Shown: positions 8,085 to 16,851 of the stretch, piece by piece | Layout: each line of letters opens with the position of its first letter | Position numbering within the stretch: position 1 is the stretch's first letter | NCBI RefSeq assembly: GCF_016704835.1 | Contig: NZ_JADIZJ010000021.1 | Coordinates: forward strand, 310,001-374,000 | Source: Sphingopyxis sp. | GTDB lineage: Bacteria > Pseudomonadota > Alphaproteobacteria > Sphingomonadales > Sphingomonadaceae | Reading direction: 5' to 3' | Length of the DNA stretch: 64,000 nucleotides | Position numbers and translations under genes: made by a program | The notes under the pieces: generated by a model | The model's database searches: none | What the model saw: the letters and a program-made list of their open reading frames with translations, nothing else | Told to the model about the DNA's origin: nothing

Positions 8085-9173
8085 ATGAAATTGCGATTTG
8101 CAGCGGTCGCCCTGCTCGCCGCTTTCGCCGCGCCAGCGGCCGCTCAAACCGAGGACGCCTACGCCCCTGCGCGCGCGATCGTCGCCGACATTGGCAAGAT
8201 CGTCACGCCAAACGGGGTGCAGGAGACTTTCGAGGTTACGCTCGGCGGGGCGCGGCAGGTCGTGAATGTGCGGGGATCGGACAAGGACAACCCGATCCTC
8301 ATCTTTGTCCACGGCGGCCCCGGCGCGGTCGAGATGCCTTTCGCGTGGGCATTCCAGCGCCCCTGGGAAGACGTCTTCACCGTGGTCCAATATGACCAGC
8401 GCGGCGCCGGGCGCTCCTATACGCTGAACGATCCTGCAACGCTTGCGCCGACGATGACGGTCGAGCGTTACCGCGATGATGCCATCGAATTGATCAACTT
8501 GCTCAGGCAGCGCTACGCGAAGCGCAAGGTTTTGCTGATGGGGCATAGTTGGGGTTCGATCGTCGCCCTGTCGGTCGCGGTCAAGCGCCCCGACCTGCTC
8601 TATGCCTATGTCGGCGTGGGACAGGGGATCGATTTTCGCGAAGGCGAAAAGACAGGGATGGCGTGGACGCGCGCCAAGGCGCTCGCTGCCGGTGACGGCG
8701 AAGCGGTGGCCGCAATCGATAGGCTTGCGCCCTATCCGCAAGGCGAGTTCACCATCGCCAAGGCCGACGGCTGGCGCAAATACGCGATTCCCTATGGCTC
8801 GCTGATGTATAACAAGCCCGACCTCAACCTCTATTTCCAGACCCCCCGCCTATCGCCCGAATATAGCGAAGCCGACCGCAAAGCGTGGGGCTTGGGAAGC
8901 GCGTTTTCGGTGACGACCCTCTGGCCGCGCCTCGCCGATGTCAGCTTCACGAAGATACGGACGATGGATGTGCCGCTCGTCTTTCTGCTCGGCCGTCATG
9001 ATTATACGGTGCCTTCGCCAGTGGCCGCCGAATGGTTCGACAGGGTTGAAGCGCCTTCTAAGTCGCTCGTATGGCTCGAACATTCGGCGCATATGCCGAT
9101 GGTCGAGGAACCGGGGCACTTCTTCGCCGCGCTGCTCCGCGACGTGCTCCCGCTGACAAGGGAGGTGAAATGA
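8085..9173 (+). CDS. Secreted alpha/beta hydrolase, prolyl aminopeptidase-like
   Basis: 362 residues with a Sec signal peptide (1-21, cleavage after APAAAQ). The alpha/beta hydrolase fold is shown by the oxyanion HGGPG (76-80), the nucleophile elbow GHSWGS with Ser155, an acid in LGRHDYTV near 303 and the catalytic His in EHSAHMP near 342. HGGPG and YDQRGAGRS are characteristic of proline iminopeptidases and related hydrolases. It probably acts in the periplasm on a peptide or amide; the substrate is not known. Its stop overlaps the ATG of the next gene (ATGA). Confidence 0.88.
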   Translation: MKLRFAAVALLAAFAAPAAAQTEDAYAPARAIVADIGKIVTPNGVQETFEVTLGGARQVVNVRGSDKDNPILIFVHGGPGAVEMPFAWAFQRPWEDVFTVVQYDQRGAGRSYTLNDPATLAPTMTVERYRDDAIELINLLRQRYAKRKVLLMGHSWGSIVALSVAVKRPDLLYAYVGVGQGIDFREGEKTGMAWTRAKALAAGDGEAVAAIDRLAPYPQGEFTIAKADGWRKYAIPYGSLMYNKPDLNLYFQTPRLSPEYSEADRKAWGLGSAFSVTTLWPRLADVSFTKIRTMDVPLVFLLGRHDYTVPSPVAAEWFDRVEAPSKSLVWLEHSAHMPMVEEPGHFFAALLRDVLPLTREVK

Positions 9174-9520
9174 CCGCCTATCTCGTGCCTATCGGCCTGC
9201 TGATCGCCTCGAACATCTTCATGACCTTTGCCTGGTACGGCCATCTCGGCGATATGTCGCGGCCGCTGTGGCTCGCGGTGCTGATCGCTTGGGGCATCGC
9301 CTTTTTCGAATATTGCCTCGCCGTGCCGGCGAACCGCATCGGTTACGGCGTGTACACCGCCGCCGAGCTCAAGACCTTGCAGGAAGTCATCACACTGATT
9401 GTCTTTGCCGGGTTCGCGGCATTTTGGCTCGGCGAGAAGCTGACGATGAACCATCTCGTCGGCTTCGGCCTGATCGCGGCCGGGGCGTTCTTCATCTTCA
9501 AGGGACCGATTGCGACCTGA
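9170..9520 (+). CDS. DUF486/DMT-family small membrane protein
   Basis: 116-residue integral membrane protein with four hydrophobic helices. It matches the DUF486 group related to the drug/metabolite transporter fold, with the conserved middle FFEYCLAVPANRIGYG and the C-terminal FWLGEKLTMNHL. I chose ATG 9170, which overlaps the hydrolase stop and has GGGAGGTGA upstream. The transported solute is unknown. Its position between polyamine genes is suggestive only. Confidence 0.87.
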   Translation: MTAYLVPIGLLIASNIFMTFAWYGHLGDMSRPLWLAVLIAWGIAFFEYCLAVPANRIGYGVYTAAELKTLQEVITLIVFAGFAAFWLGEKLTMNHLVGFGLIAAGAFFIFKGPIAT

Positions 9521-9558
9521 CCGCAGTCCCGCTAGCCTCACGGTCAGGAGGACGCGCG

Positions 9559-10563
9559 ATGGCAACAGATAGCACGGGTGTTTCGCGGCGCGCGTTCGGA
9601 GTCGGCGCGGCGGGATTGGCGACGCTCGGTGCGTCGCAGGCATCGGCGATACCGGCAAAACCAAAAGCGATCCCGACCGGCAAACCCTTCATCCTGACGA
9701 CATGGGATTTCGGTCCGGGAGCCAACGCGATCGGTTGGCCGATGCTCGCGGGCGGGGGCTCGGCGCTTGATGTTGTCGAGGCCGCGATCAACCATGTCGA
9801 ACTGCTCGGCGATTACTGGGTCGGCGCTGGCGGCGTGCCGAACGAGGTCGGCGAAACGACCCTCGATGCGATGATCATGTGGGGGCCGACCCATGATGCC
9901 GGCGCGGTCGGTTGCCTAAAACGCGTCAAAAAGGCGATCTCGGTTGCGCGCAAGGTGATGGAAGCGACGCAGCACAGTTTGATTGTTGGCGACGATGCCA
10001 CGCGGTTTGCGGCGCGCATGGGCTTCACCGAAACGACACTGACCAGCGTGGTGTCACAGCAGGCGTGGGACAAATGGGCCGCCAAGGGCGAAAAATCGGA
10101 CGCCTTCAAGTCAGAACCGATCGGCAAACCGGCCAAGCTCGCGGGTCATGACACGGTGGGCAGCATCGCGCTCGACGCCGCCGGAAATCTGTGCGTCGGC
10201 TGCTCGACCAACGGCCGCGAATTCAAGATCCCGGGCCGCGTGGGAGATTCGCCAATCATCGGGGCTGGCGCCTATGTCGACCAGGCGGTCGGCGCGGCAG
10301 TGGCGACCGGCAATGGCGACGTGATGATGCGCTTCCTGCCGACCTATCATGCGGTCGAATTGATGCGCGGCGGCATGGAGCCGAAAGCGGCCGCCGAGGC
10401 CGCGATTCAGCGCATTACCGATGCCGGCTATGAAATCAGCGGCGGTATCGCGGTGATCCGCCGCGACGGCATGCACGGCGGCGCGCAGACGGGTTGGGAA
10501 AAGGCCGGTTTCAGCTATTCGGTGCAAACCGCCGCCGGCAACGTCAAGACGCCGGTGCCTTGA
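9559..10563 (+). CDS. N4-(beta-N-acetylglucosaminyl)-L-asparaginase, Ntn-hydrolase family
   Basis: 334-residue glycosylasparaginase-like Ntn hydrolase. It starts at ATG 9559 with AGGAGG upstream. The N-terminus has a TAT-like signal (SRRAFGVGAAGLATLG), so it is probably exported folded. Autocleavage should expose Thr199 in GHDTVGSIALD, the family's catalytic threonine, giving alpha and beta chains. The CSTNGREFKIPGRVGDSPI stretch after it is typical. It would cleave glycosylated asparagine or beta-aspartyl peptides in the periplasm. It lies just downstream of the hydrolase and membrane protein genes. Confidence 0.92.
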   Translation: MATDSTGVSRRAFGVGAAGLATLGASQASAIPAKPKAIPTGKPFILTTWDFGPGANAIGWPMLAGGGSALDVVEAAINHVELLGDYWVGAGGVPNEVGETTLDAMIMWGPTHDAGAVGCLKRVKKAISVARKVMEATQHSLIVGDDATRFAARMGFTETTLTSVVSQQAWDKWAAKGEKSDAFKSEPIGKPAKLAGHDTVGSIALDAAGNLCVGCSTNGREFKIPGRVGDSPIIGAGAYVDQAVGAAVATGNGDVMMRFLPTYHAVELMRGGMEPKAAAEAAIQRITDAGYEISGGIAVIRRDGMHGGAQTGWEKAGFSYSVQTAAGNVKTPVP

Positions 10564-10593
10564 GCGACCGCGCGCGCTGCGCTAGAGCGCGGC

Positions 10594-11766
10594 ATGGAAA
10601 CCAGAGCCGGCGACCCCGGGGCCTTTGCCCATTTCGACCTGACCCGCGTCCCCTCGCCCGCATTCGTCGTAGACGCGGCGAAGGTGCGCGCCAATCTCTC
10701 GGTGCTACGCCACATCGGCGATGCCTCCGGCGCCCGCGTGCTGGCGGCGCTCAAGGCGTTTTCGATGTGGTCGCTCGGCCCGACGGTCGCCGAATATCTC
10801 GACGGCGTCTGCGCTTCAGGGCTTTACGAAGCCAAGCTTGGCCGCGCGGAATATGGCGGCGAAGTCGCGACCTATTGTGCAGGCTACAAGGAAGCCGACC
10901 TGCCCGAAATCGCGTCGCTATCGGATCATCTGATTTTCAATTCGCCCGGCCAGATCGCGCGCTTCCGCCCGCTGCTCGACGACCTCCGCGAGCAGGGTGC
11001 GGCGTTCGACATCGGCCTGCGCATCAACCCCATGCACAGCGAAGGCGAGGTCGCGAAATACGACCCCGCTGCGCCGTGCAGCCGCCTTGGCTTTCCCGTC
11101 ACCCAGCTGCTCCCCGAACATATGGAGGGCATCGACGGTATCCATATGCACAGCCTGTGCGAACAGGATTTCCCGCCGCTGGAGCGCACGTGGGAAGCTG
11201 TGCAGCCGATGTTGCGGCCGTTCTTCGGCCGGCTCAAATGGATCAACTTCGGCGGTGGCCATCATGTCACCCGCGCCGATTATCAGGTCGACGACCTGAT
11301 CGCCTTCCTGAAACAGGTTCGCGCGGCGACCGACTGTGACGTGATGATCGAACCCGGCGAAGCGATCGCACTCGACGCGGGCATCCTCGTCGGCGAGATC
11401 CTGGACCTGTTCGACAACGGCATGCCCATCGGCATCACCGATATTTCTGCGACCTGCCACATGCCCGACGTCATCGAGGCACCTTATCGCCCCGCGATGC
11501 TCGGTGAAGGCGACGAAGGGATGCCGGTGCGCCTCGGCGGTCCGTCGTGCCTCGCGGGCGACGTGATCGGTGACTACCGCGTCCCCGGCGGCGCGCGCAT
11601 CGGCGAGCGTTTCGCGTTCCTTGATCAGGCGCATTATTCGATGGTCAAGACCAACACCTTTAACGGAGTCCCGCTGCCGTCGATCTGGCTTTGGGACAGC
11701 GAAACCGACGAACTGAAGCTGATCCGCGAATTCGGCTATGAGGATTTCAAGACGCGGCTGGGGTGA
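10594..11766 (+). CDS. nspC: Carboxy(nor)spermidine decarboxylase
   Basis: 390-residue PLP-dependent decarboxylase of fold type III. The N-terminal FDLTRVPSPAFVVD, the PLP Lys54 in LAALKAFSMWS, the MHSLCEQDF motif and NFGGGHHVTRADY are characteristic of NspC. It decarboxylates carboxynorspermidine or carboxyspermidine to the triamine. Together with the dehydrogenase at 6777 and ornithine decarboxylase it completes an AdoMet-independent route to spermidine. The two route genes are separated by three other genes on the same strand. Confidence 0.95.
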   Translation: METRAGDPGAFAHFDLTRVPSPAFVVDAAKVRANLSVLRHIGDASGARVLAALKAFSMWSLGPTVAEYLDGVCASGLYEAKLGRAEYGGEVATYCAGYKEADLPEIASLSDHLIFNSPGQIARFRPLLDDLREQGAAFDIGLRINPMHSEGEVAKYDPAAPCSRLGFPVTQLLPEHMEGIDGIHMHSLCEQDFPPLERTWEAVQPMLRPFFGRLKWINFGGGHHVTRADYQVDDLIAFLKQVRAATDCDVMIEPGEAIALDAGILVGEILDLFDNGMPIGITDISATCHMPDVIEAPYRPAMLGEGDEGMPVRLGGPSCLAGDVIGDYRVPGGARIGERFAFLDQAHYSMVKTNTFNGVPLPSIWLWDSETDELKLIREFGYEDFKTRLG

Positions 11767-11772
11767 CGGCGA

Positions 11773-12177
11773 ATGTTGGGCCCGTTGGACATGACCGGAT
11801 TATGGATCGGGCAATATTGGTATCCCGAGCCTTGGGAGCCGCCATGCAGTTTCATCGCGACCCTCAGCGACAATCAAGGATCCTTGTCAGGTTCGACGAG
11901 CGAGGCGTCCGATCTTCTCGCCGGTGCTGACGAACGCGCCGACGTTCGAGGCACACGCAGCGGGACAGCGGTGAGCTTCTACAAATATTACGACGGCGAC
12001 GCAGCCTATGGGCATGCGGTGGCGTATGAGGGCATTTTGAGCACCGATGGCCAACAAGTCGACGGCCACTGGTCGATCGACGACTATTCGGGCGGCTTCG
12101 TCATGACCCGCAGCCTGCAGGCCGTTCAGGCTGGAGAAGAGGAAGCAGAGGCCAGGATGGACGCGATCATCAACTGA
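11773..12177 (+). CDS. Conserved hypothetical protein
   Basis: 134 residues (128 if ATG 11791 is used, which gives MTGLWIGQYWYP). No signal peptide or helix is seen. The sequence is rich in aromatic residues and glycine with a beta-strand-like pattern (VDGHWSIDDYSGGFVMTR), suggesting a small beta barrel. It starts 7 nt after nspC and probably shares its transcript. Its 3' end overlaps the convergent fusion gene by 8 nt. Function is not recognised. Confidence 0.7.
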   Translation: MLGPLDMTGLWIGQYWYPEPWEPPCSFIATLSDNQGSLSGSTSEASDLLAGADERADVRGTRSGTAVSFYKYYDGDAAYGHAVAYEGILSTDGQQVDGHWSIDDYSGGFVMTRSLQAVQAGEEEAEARMDAIIN

Positions 12178-13828
12178 CCGGCGCGCCCATTTCCGCCAGC
12201 GCCTGATGAATATCGCTGACCACCGCCGACCCCTCGCCCACCGACGACGCCACGCGCTTCACCGAACCTTTGCGCACATCGCCTATGGCATAGATCCGCG
12301 GCCAGCTGGTCTCGTACCGGCTCGGCATCCGGTCGAGTGACCACCCGGCTTTGACCAATTCGAGCGGCGCTATGTCGGCGCCGGTCTTCACGAACCCGCG
12401 CTCGTCGCACACCATTTCATTTGGCAACCAGCCGGTGTTCGGGCTGGCGCCCAGGAACAGGAACAGGAAGCGGCAATCGCAATGGCCTTCTTCGCCGGTC
12501 TCGCGGCAGCGATAGGTCAGCCCTGCCAGCCCGTCCTCGCCATGCAGCGCGATCACGTCCGTCGATGGGATGATCTGGATATTCGGATGGTCTTCCAGCC
12601 GCCGGACCAGATAATCCGACATGGTTTCACGCAGGCTTTTGCGGCGAAATATGACATAGACCGTCTTCGCGACGCTCGCCAGATAGATCGCGCCCTGCCC
12701 CGCCGAATTGCCCGACCCGACGACCGTAACCTCGGCGTTGCCGCACAGCTGCGCCTCCATCGGCGTTGCGCCATAAAAGATGCCGCGCCCTTCATAGGCC
12801 TCGATACCCTCGATCGGCAGGCGCTGATATTGCGCGCCCGACGCGACGACCACTGCGCGGCTGCGGAGCTTGCGCCCGTCGGCCAGGTGCAGGCAATACA
12901 CCTCCTCGTCGCGCACGATCGACGCGGCGCGCACCGGCGCGGCGATCCGCGCGCCGAATTTCTGCGCCTGCACAGTAGCGCGGCGCGCCAGCTCATTGCC
13001 CGAAATTCCGGTCGGAAAGCCGAGGTAATTCTCGATCTTCGACGAAGTGCCCGCCTGTCCGCCCGGCGCGTGGGCGTCGAGCGCGATGACCGTCAGCCCT
13101 TCTGATGCGGCATAGACTGCGGCTGCGAGCCCGCCCGGCCCGCTGCCGACGACCAGCACATCGGCGGTCGCTCCGTCGGGGAGCAGGTCGAGTCCCAGCG
13201 CCGCTGCCAGCTGTTCGGGCGTCGGCTGAACGAGCAGGTCGGCGGCGCCGAGAATCACGACCGGCAACTGCTCCTCGCTGATGTCGCGCTCGGCGAGAAG
13301 GTGCGCGGGGACGGGCCCATCGGCGGGATCAAACCAGCGATGCGCTACGCCATGTTTGGCGAGCAGGTCGCGCAGCGCATAGACGCTGCGGTCGAGCGCA
13401 GCGCCGATCACGATCGTCACTGCAAAGCCGCGCTGGTTGCTGAACTCGCGCCGCGCCGAAAGCACGCGTATGAATATGTCCGAATAATAGGAATTGCTGG
13501 CAATCAGCCGCTGGAAATCGGCGTGCGCTATGCGCAATATCTCGCCATCTGCGCCCATTTCGACGCGCGAGAGATGGCGTTGACCCGTCAGCACCGACAA
13601 ATCACCCGCGAACTGCCCGCGCTCCATCCAGCCGACGCGCTTCCGCCCGTCTTCGGTCGATGCGAAAATATCGGTATGGCCCGAAAGGGTGATGATGCAG
13701 TCGGGCGCCATCGCGCCCTCTTCGATGATCAGGTCGCCTGCGCGATATGATTCGACCGTGCCAAAGGCCAGTAGTTCCTCGAGCTCGGTATCGGAGAAAG
13801 TATGATTCACGTCAGCGGGAGTGATCAT
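12170..13828 (-). CDS. cNMP-binding domain fused to thioredoxin reductase-like flavoprotein
   Basis: 552-residue three-part protein. Residues about 10-125 form a cyclic-nucleotide-binding beta roll (FSDTELEELLAFGTVESYRA, then GQFAGDLSVLTG). About 135-215 is a small alpha/beta segment resembling a thioredoxin/glutaredoxin fold (IGAALDRSVYALRDLLAKHG). About 222-552 is a thioredoxin-reductase-like FAD/NAD(P)H module with GSGPGG and GSGNSAGQ. The CxxC expected before the second nucleotide-binding motif is replaced by GATP (353-356), so it cannot be a classical thioredoxin reductase. It may be a regulated oxidoreductase with other electron acceptors. Confidence 0.9.
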   Translation of the reverse strand: MITPADVNHTFSDTELEELLAFGTVESYRAGDLIIEEGAMAPDCIITLSGHTDIFASTEDGRKRVGWMERGQFAGDLSVLTGQRHLSRVEMGADGEILRIAHADFQRLIASNSYYSDIFIRVLSARREFSNQRGFAVTIVIGAALDRSVYALRDLLAKHGVAHRWFDPADGPVPAHLLAERDISEEQLPVVILGAADLLVQPTPEQLAAALGLDLLPDGATADVLVVGSGPGGLAAAVYAASEGLTVIALDAHAPGGQAGTSSKIENYLGFPTGISGNELARRATVQAQKFGARIAAPVRAASIVRDEEVYCLHLADGRKLRSRAVVVASGAQYQRLPIEGIEAYEGRGIFYGATPMEAQLCGNAEVTVVGSGNSAGQGAIYLASVAKTVYVIFRRKSLRETMSDYLVRRLEDHPNIQIIPSTDVIALHGEDGLAGLTYRCRETGEEGHCDCRFLFLFLGASPNTGWLPNEMVCDERGFVKTGADIAPLELVKAGWSLDRMPSRYETSWPRIYAIGDVRKGSVKRVASSVGEGSAVVSDIHQALAEMGAPVS

Positions 13829-13959
13829 GGCGCGCGCGTCCTTTTCGGCGTTGCGAGTTGTATTGCCTTAGCGCAGAGCCGCCGCCCTGTCTCAATTTTG
13901 CCCCGCTCGGCGCATATCCGCCCCGGTTCGCCCATCCAGTTACCACACTGTTACAAAAT

Positions 13960-14085
13960 TGCGCGATAGGGACTTTACAGGGGGGACCCCCCTCCATATA
14001 TGCGCTCTCCGCTGCCCCAGGGGGACTTCCAATAACCGCAAGGCAGCCTTGTCGTTTACCGTTACACTTTTGGGGGTCCCTTGCA
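13960..14085 (+). promoter_or_regulatory. Structured leader of ornithine decarboxylase, candidate speF-type RNA
   Basis: The 5' leader contains GGGACCCCC (13983-13991) and its exact complement GGGGGTCCC (14072-14080), the latter only 5 nt before the TTG start, so pairing would sequester the initiation region. Between them is a perfect hairpin CAAGG-CAG-CCTTG (14039-14051). The upstream arm can instead form a local AGGGGG/CCCCCT hairpin (13980-13994), giving two exclusive folds. A conserved speF leader RNA is known upstream of ornithine decarboxylase genes in alphaproteobacteria. Assignment to that family is inferred from position and structure, not from an alignment. Confidence 0.6.
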
Positions 14086-15279
14086 TTGCACCAGCATCAT
14101 AGCGCCCACGGGCTGATTCAGGCACTTTCGCCGGTCGAACCTGTCACGCTTGTCCGTCCGCACGCCGCACGGCGCGCGGCGCGTTTCTTCATCGACCGGT
14201 TTCCCGGCACGACCATGTATGCGGTCAAGGCAAATCCGTCGCCCGACCTCTTACGCGTGCTATGGGATTCGGGCGTCACCCATTATGACGTCGCGTCGAT
14301 CGCCGAGGTCCGGCTGGTGTCGCGTACCCTGCCGGAAGCGACGCTGTGCTTTATGCATCCGGTGAAGGCCGAGGAAGCGATCTCCGAAGCTTATTGGAAG
14401 CATGGCGTGCGCACCTTCTCGCTCGACACGATGGACGAGCTGGAAAAGATCGTGCGCGCGACCGAAGGCGCCGCCGACCTCAACCTGCTCGTGCGCCTTC
14501 GCGTCTCGTCGGACCATTCAAAGCTCAGCCTCGCCGCCAAATTCGGTGCCGAAGCCGATGAGGTCGTCGAGCTGCTGATGGCGACCCGCCAGGCGGCTGA
14601 CGCGCTCGGCATCTGTTTCCACGTCGGCAGCCAGGCAATGACCCCGCATGCCTATGCGCAGGCGATGGAGCGCGTCCGCGCCGCGATCGTCGCGGCATCG
14701 GTCACCGTCGACATCATCGATGTCGGGGGTGGTTTTCCATCGTCCTATCCGGGCATGGAGCCTCCGCCGCTCGACGCCTATTTCGACACGATACACCGCA
14801 GCTTCGAAAGCCTGCCGATCAGCTATTCGGCCGAACTGTGGTGCGAACCCGGCCGCGCACTGTCGGCCGAGTACAGCTCGCTGATCGTCCGCGTCGAAAA
14901 GCGCCGCGGCGAGGAACTGTACATCAACGACGGCGCATACGGGGCTCTGTTCGACGCCGCACATGTCGGCTGGCGCTTCCCGGTGTCGCTGCAACGCGAC
15001 GTCGAAAGCGATGCCGAGATGGTGCCGTTCAGCTTCTATGGCCCGACCTGCGACGACCTAGACCATATGGCCGGACCCTTCTTTCTGCCGACGGACATCA
15101 AGGCGGGCGACTTCATCGAAATCGGCATGCTTGGCGCCTATGGCTGCGCGATGCGCACCAAGTTCAACGGCTTCGGCGCCGACGAGACGCATGTGGTCAG
15201 CGATGAGCCGATGACGAGCCTCTACACTGGCGAAGTCGAACCGGAACGCCGCAGTGCGACGGTGACTAAACTGTTCTGA
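14086..15279 (+). CDS. Ornithine decarboxylase, alanine-racemase fold (type III)
   Basis: 397-residue PLP enzyme converting ornithine to putrescine. Lys48 in MYAVKANPSPDLL binds PLP; HVGSQ, VGGGFPSSYPG and the CEPGRAL motif are present; GPTCDDLD near Cys322 gives the catalytic Cys-Asp across the dimer. The upstream frame is open to 13858, but its translation is not family-like. I chose TTG 14086, giving an MHQHHSAHGL start placed just after a structured leader. It feeds the carboxyspermidine genes at 6777 and 10594. Some relatives also decarboxylate lysine. Confidence 0.93.
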   Translation: MHQHHSAHGLIQALSPVEPVTLVRPHAARRAARFFIDRFPGTTMYAVKANPSPDLLRVLWDSGVTHYDVASIAEVRLVSRTLPEATLCFMHPVKAEEAISEAYWKHGVRTFSLDTMDELEKIVRATEGAADLNLLVRLRVSSDHSKLSLAAKFGAEADEVVELLMATRQAADALGICFHVGSQAMTPHAYAQAMERVRAAIVAASVTVDIIDVGGGFPSSYPGMEPPPLDAYFDTIHRSFESLPISYSAELWCEPGRALSAEYSSLIVRVEKRRGEELYINDGAYGALFDAAHVGWRFPVSLQRDVESDAEMVPFSFYGPTCDDLDHMAGPFFLPTDIKAGDFIEIGMLGAYGCAMRTKFNGFGADETHVVSDEPMTSLYTGEVEPERRSATVTKLF

Positions 15280-15303
15280 CCCAATCCCGCTGATCGATAA
15301 AAT

Positions 15304-15336
15304 GGGGCTGGCGCAGCGATGCGACCAGCCCCTTTT
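15304..15336 (+). terminator. Rho-independent terminator of the ornithine decarboxylase gene
   Basis: Perfect 8-bp stem GGGGCTGG/CCAGCCCC with a 13-nt loop, followed by TTTT, 25 nt after the stop codon. Confidence 0.85.
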
Positions 15337-15387
15337 CCGTTGCAAAAAAGAAGCCCGCCGGGCCGAGCCGACGGGCCTGAAGCGAAC

Positions 15388-15411
15388 AGGATGGTCTTTG
15401 TGGACCATCCT
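15388..15411. other. Perfect 9-bp hairpin between ornithine decarboxylase and luxR-type genes
   Basis: AGGATGGTC and GACCATCCT flank the 6-nt loop TTTGTG. It follows a weaker GCCCG/CGGGC pairing at 15353-15376 and has no T tail. It lies beyond the terminator, so it could be an operator-like site or the 5' region of the regulator transcript. Confidence 0.5.
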
Positions 15412-15559
15412 GCCCTTGGGTCGCACCCGATTCATGCCGCATGCGACGCGCCGTTTCACTACCCATTCGGGTAGTGCCGCGATATTTTGCGCTTTTTCAG
15501 GCGACATTCGTGTATCCCGGCCGAGATCCTAAGCCATTGTGCCGCCTGCCGGGGAAGCT

Positions 15560-16714
15560 GTGTCGAGCGATGTTCCGATCTTTGCACCGGGTCACAACGA
15601 ACCCGATGAATGGGAAACGCTGAATGTCCTGATCGGACTCATCTACGATTCCGTCCTCCAGCCTGAGTGCTGGAACGATACGCTCGCCCGGATCACCGGT
15701 GCCTTGTGTCCCCTAAGCTGGGAAGCGGCGTTCATCCTTTGGGAGGGGAGCAACCCGCCGCGCGCGCGCTTCGTCGCCGCGACCGGGCTCGCCGCCGGGG
15801 TGCAGGAAATTTACACCGCGGTCTATGCCGGCAACCACCCCTGGTCACGGAAACTGATGCGCTATGGCAATGGCAGCGTCGTCGACAGCAACGATATCAT
15901 GACCCGCGACGAATTTGCGGAATCGGCATTTTTCCAGAATTTTCTCGCGCCCTGGGGCATCGATCGAATGGTCTGCGTCCTGCTCGACCGCCGCGGCGGC
16001 GAGCGGCTGGGGCTGATGCTACCCGGCCCCGGCGACCGCGATGTCGAAAGGCTCAAGCGCGGGCTGCGCGTCCTGGCGCCGCACATCCAGCGCGCCATGC
16101 GGATCAGTGATCGCATCGCGACGTTCGAACTGGCCGTCGGCGCGGCCCGCGCGGCCGCCGATTTCGCGCCCTTCGCGATCTTCAGTCTCGACGATCAGCT
16201 AAACATCCTAGCCGCCAACAGCCGCGCCGGTCGATATGAGAACGCCGGGATCATCCACCTCGCGCAGGGCCGCTTTGCCTTTGCCCATCCCGCCAGTCAG
16301 AAAAAGCTGCTTGATCTGGTCAGGAGTGCCAAGGCCGCGGGACTCGCTTTCCAGGCGGTCGGCCGGTCGGGCGTCGAATGTCCGGTGCTCGTCGCACGGA
16401 TAACGCCGCAAGCGGTGCAGCAAATCGGCGGGTTCAGCGCCGGCGCCTCGCTCATCGTCACGCTTGGAAGCGCGCCCGGCGAAACGCCCGTCGTCGAGAT
16501 CGACCGCGTTGCGCAATGGTTCGCCCTTACCCCGGCAGAGGCGCGGCTCGCGGTCGCGCTCGCCGGAGGACAGTCGCTGCAAAGTTACGCGGCACTGCGC
16601 GCCGTCAGCCTGAACGCCGTCCGTTTCCTGCTCAAAGGCATCTTCCGGAAAACTGGCGCGACCAGCCAGGCGCAGCTGGTCGCGATGCTCGCCCGCCTGC
16701 CGGCCGCGGTGTGA
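15560..16714 (+). CDS. LuxR-type HTH transcriptional regulator
   Basis: About 384 residues. The N-terminal two thirds form a sensor-like region without a recognisable named domain (WETLNVLIGLIYDSVLQPEC, then a helical linker). The C-terminal part (about 320-380) is a LuxR-like four-helix HTH: FALTPAEARLAVALAGGQSL, then NAVRFLLKGIFRKTGATSQA. I chose GTG 15560 because GGGGAAG precedes it; GTG 15539 also opens the frame. It sits just before a CoA-transferase gene on the same strand and may regulate it, which is inferred from position only. Confidence 0.85.
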   Translation: MSSDVPIFAPGHNEPDEWETLNVLIGLIYDSVLQPECWNDTLARITGALCPLSWEAAFILWEGSNPPRARFVAATGLAAGVQEIYTAVYAGNHPWSRKLMRYGNGSVVDSNDIMTRDEFAESAFFQNFLAPWGIDRMVCVLLDRRGGERLGLMLPGPGDRDVERLKRGLRVLAPHIQRAMRISDRIATFELAVGAARAAADFAPFAIFSLDDQLNILAANSRAGRYENAGIIHLAQGRFAFAHPASQKKLLDLVRSAKAAGLAFQAVGRSGVECPVLVARITPQAVQQIGGFSAGASLIVTLGSAPGETPVVEIDRVAQWFALTPAEARLAVALAGGQSLQSYAALRAVSLNAVRFLLKGIFRKTGATSQAQLVAMLARLPAAV

Positions 16715-16851
16715 CGGCAGGCATAACGACGCCGCGCCAACATCGGGATGCTCGATTGCGTTTTCGGTTTCCTTCTGCAACCATTCCGGGCGACAAGAGC
16801 AGTGGAGAGGCAGACGATGGCGTTGAAATCATACCGGCGAGATCGCGCCGC

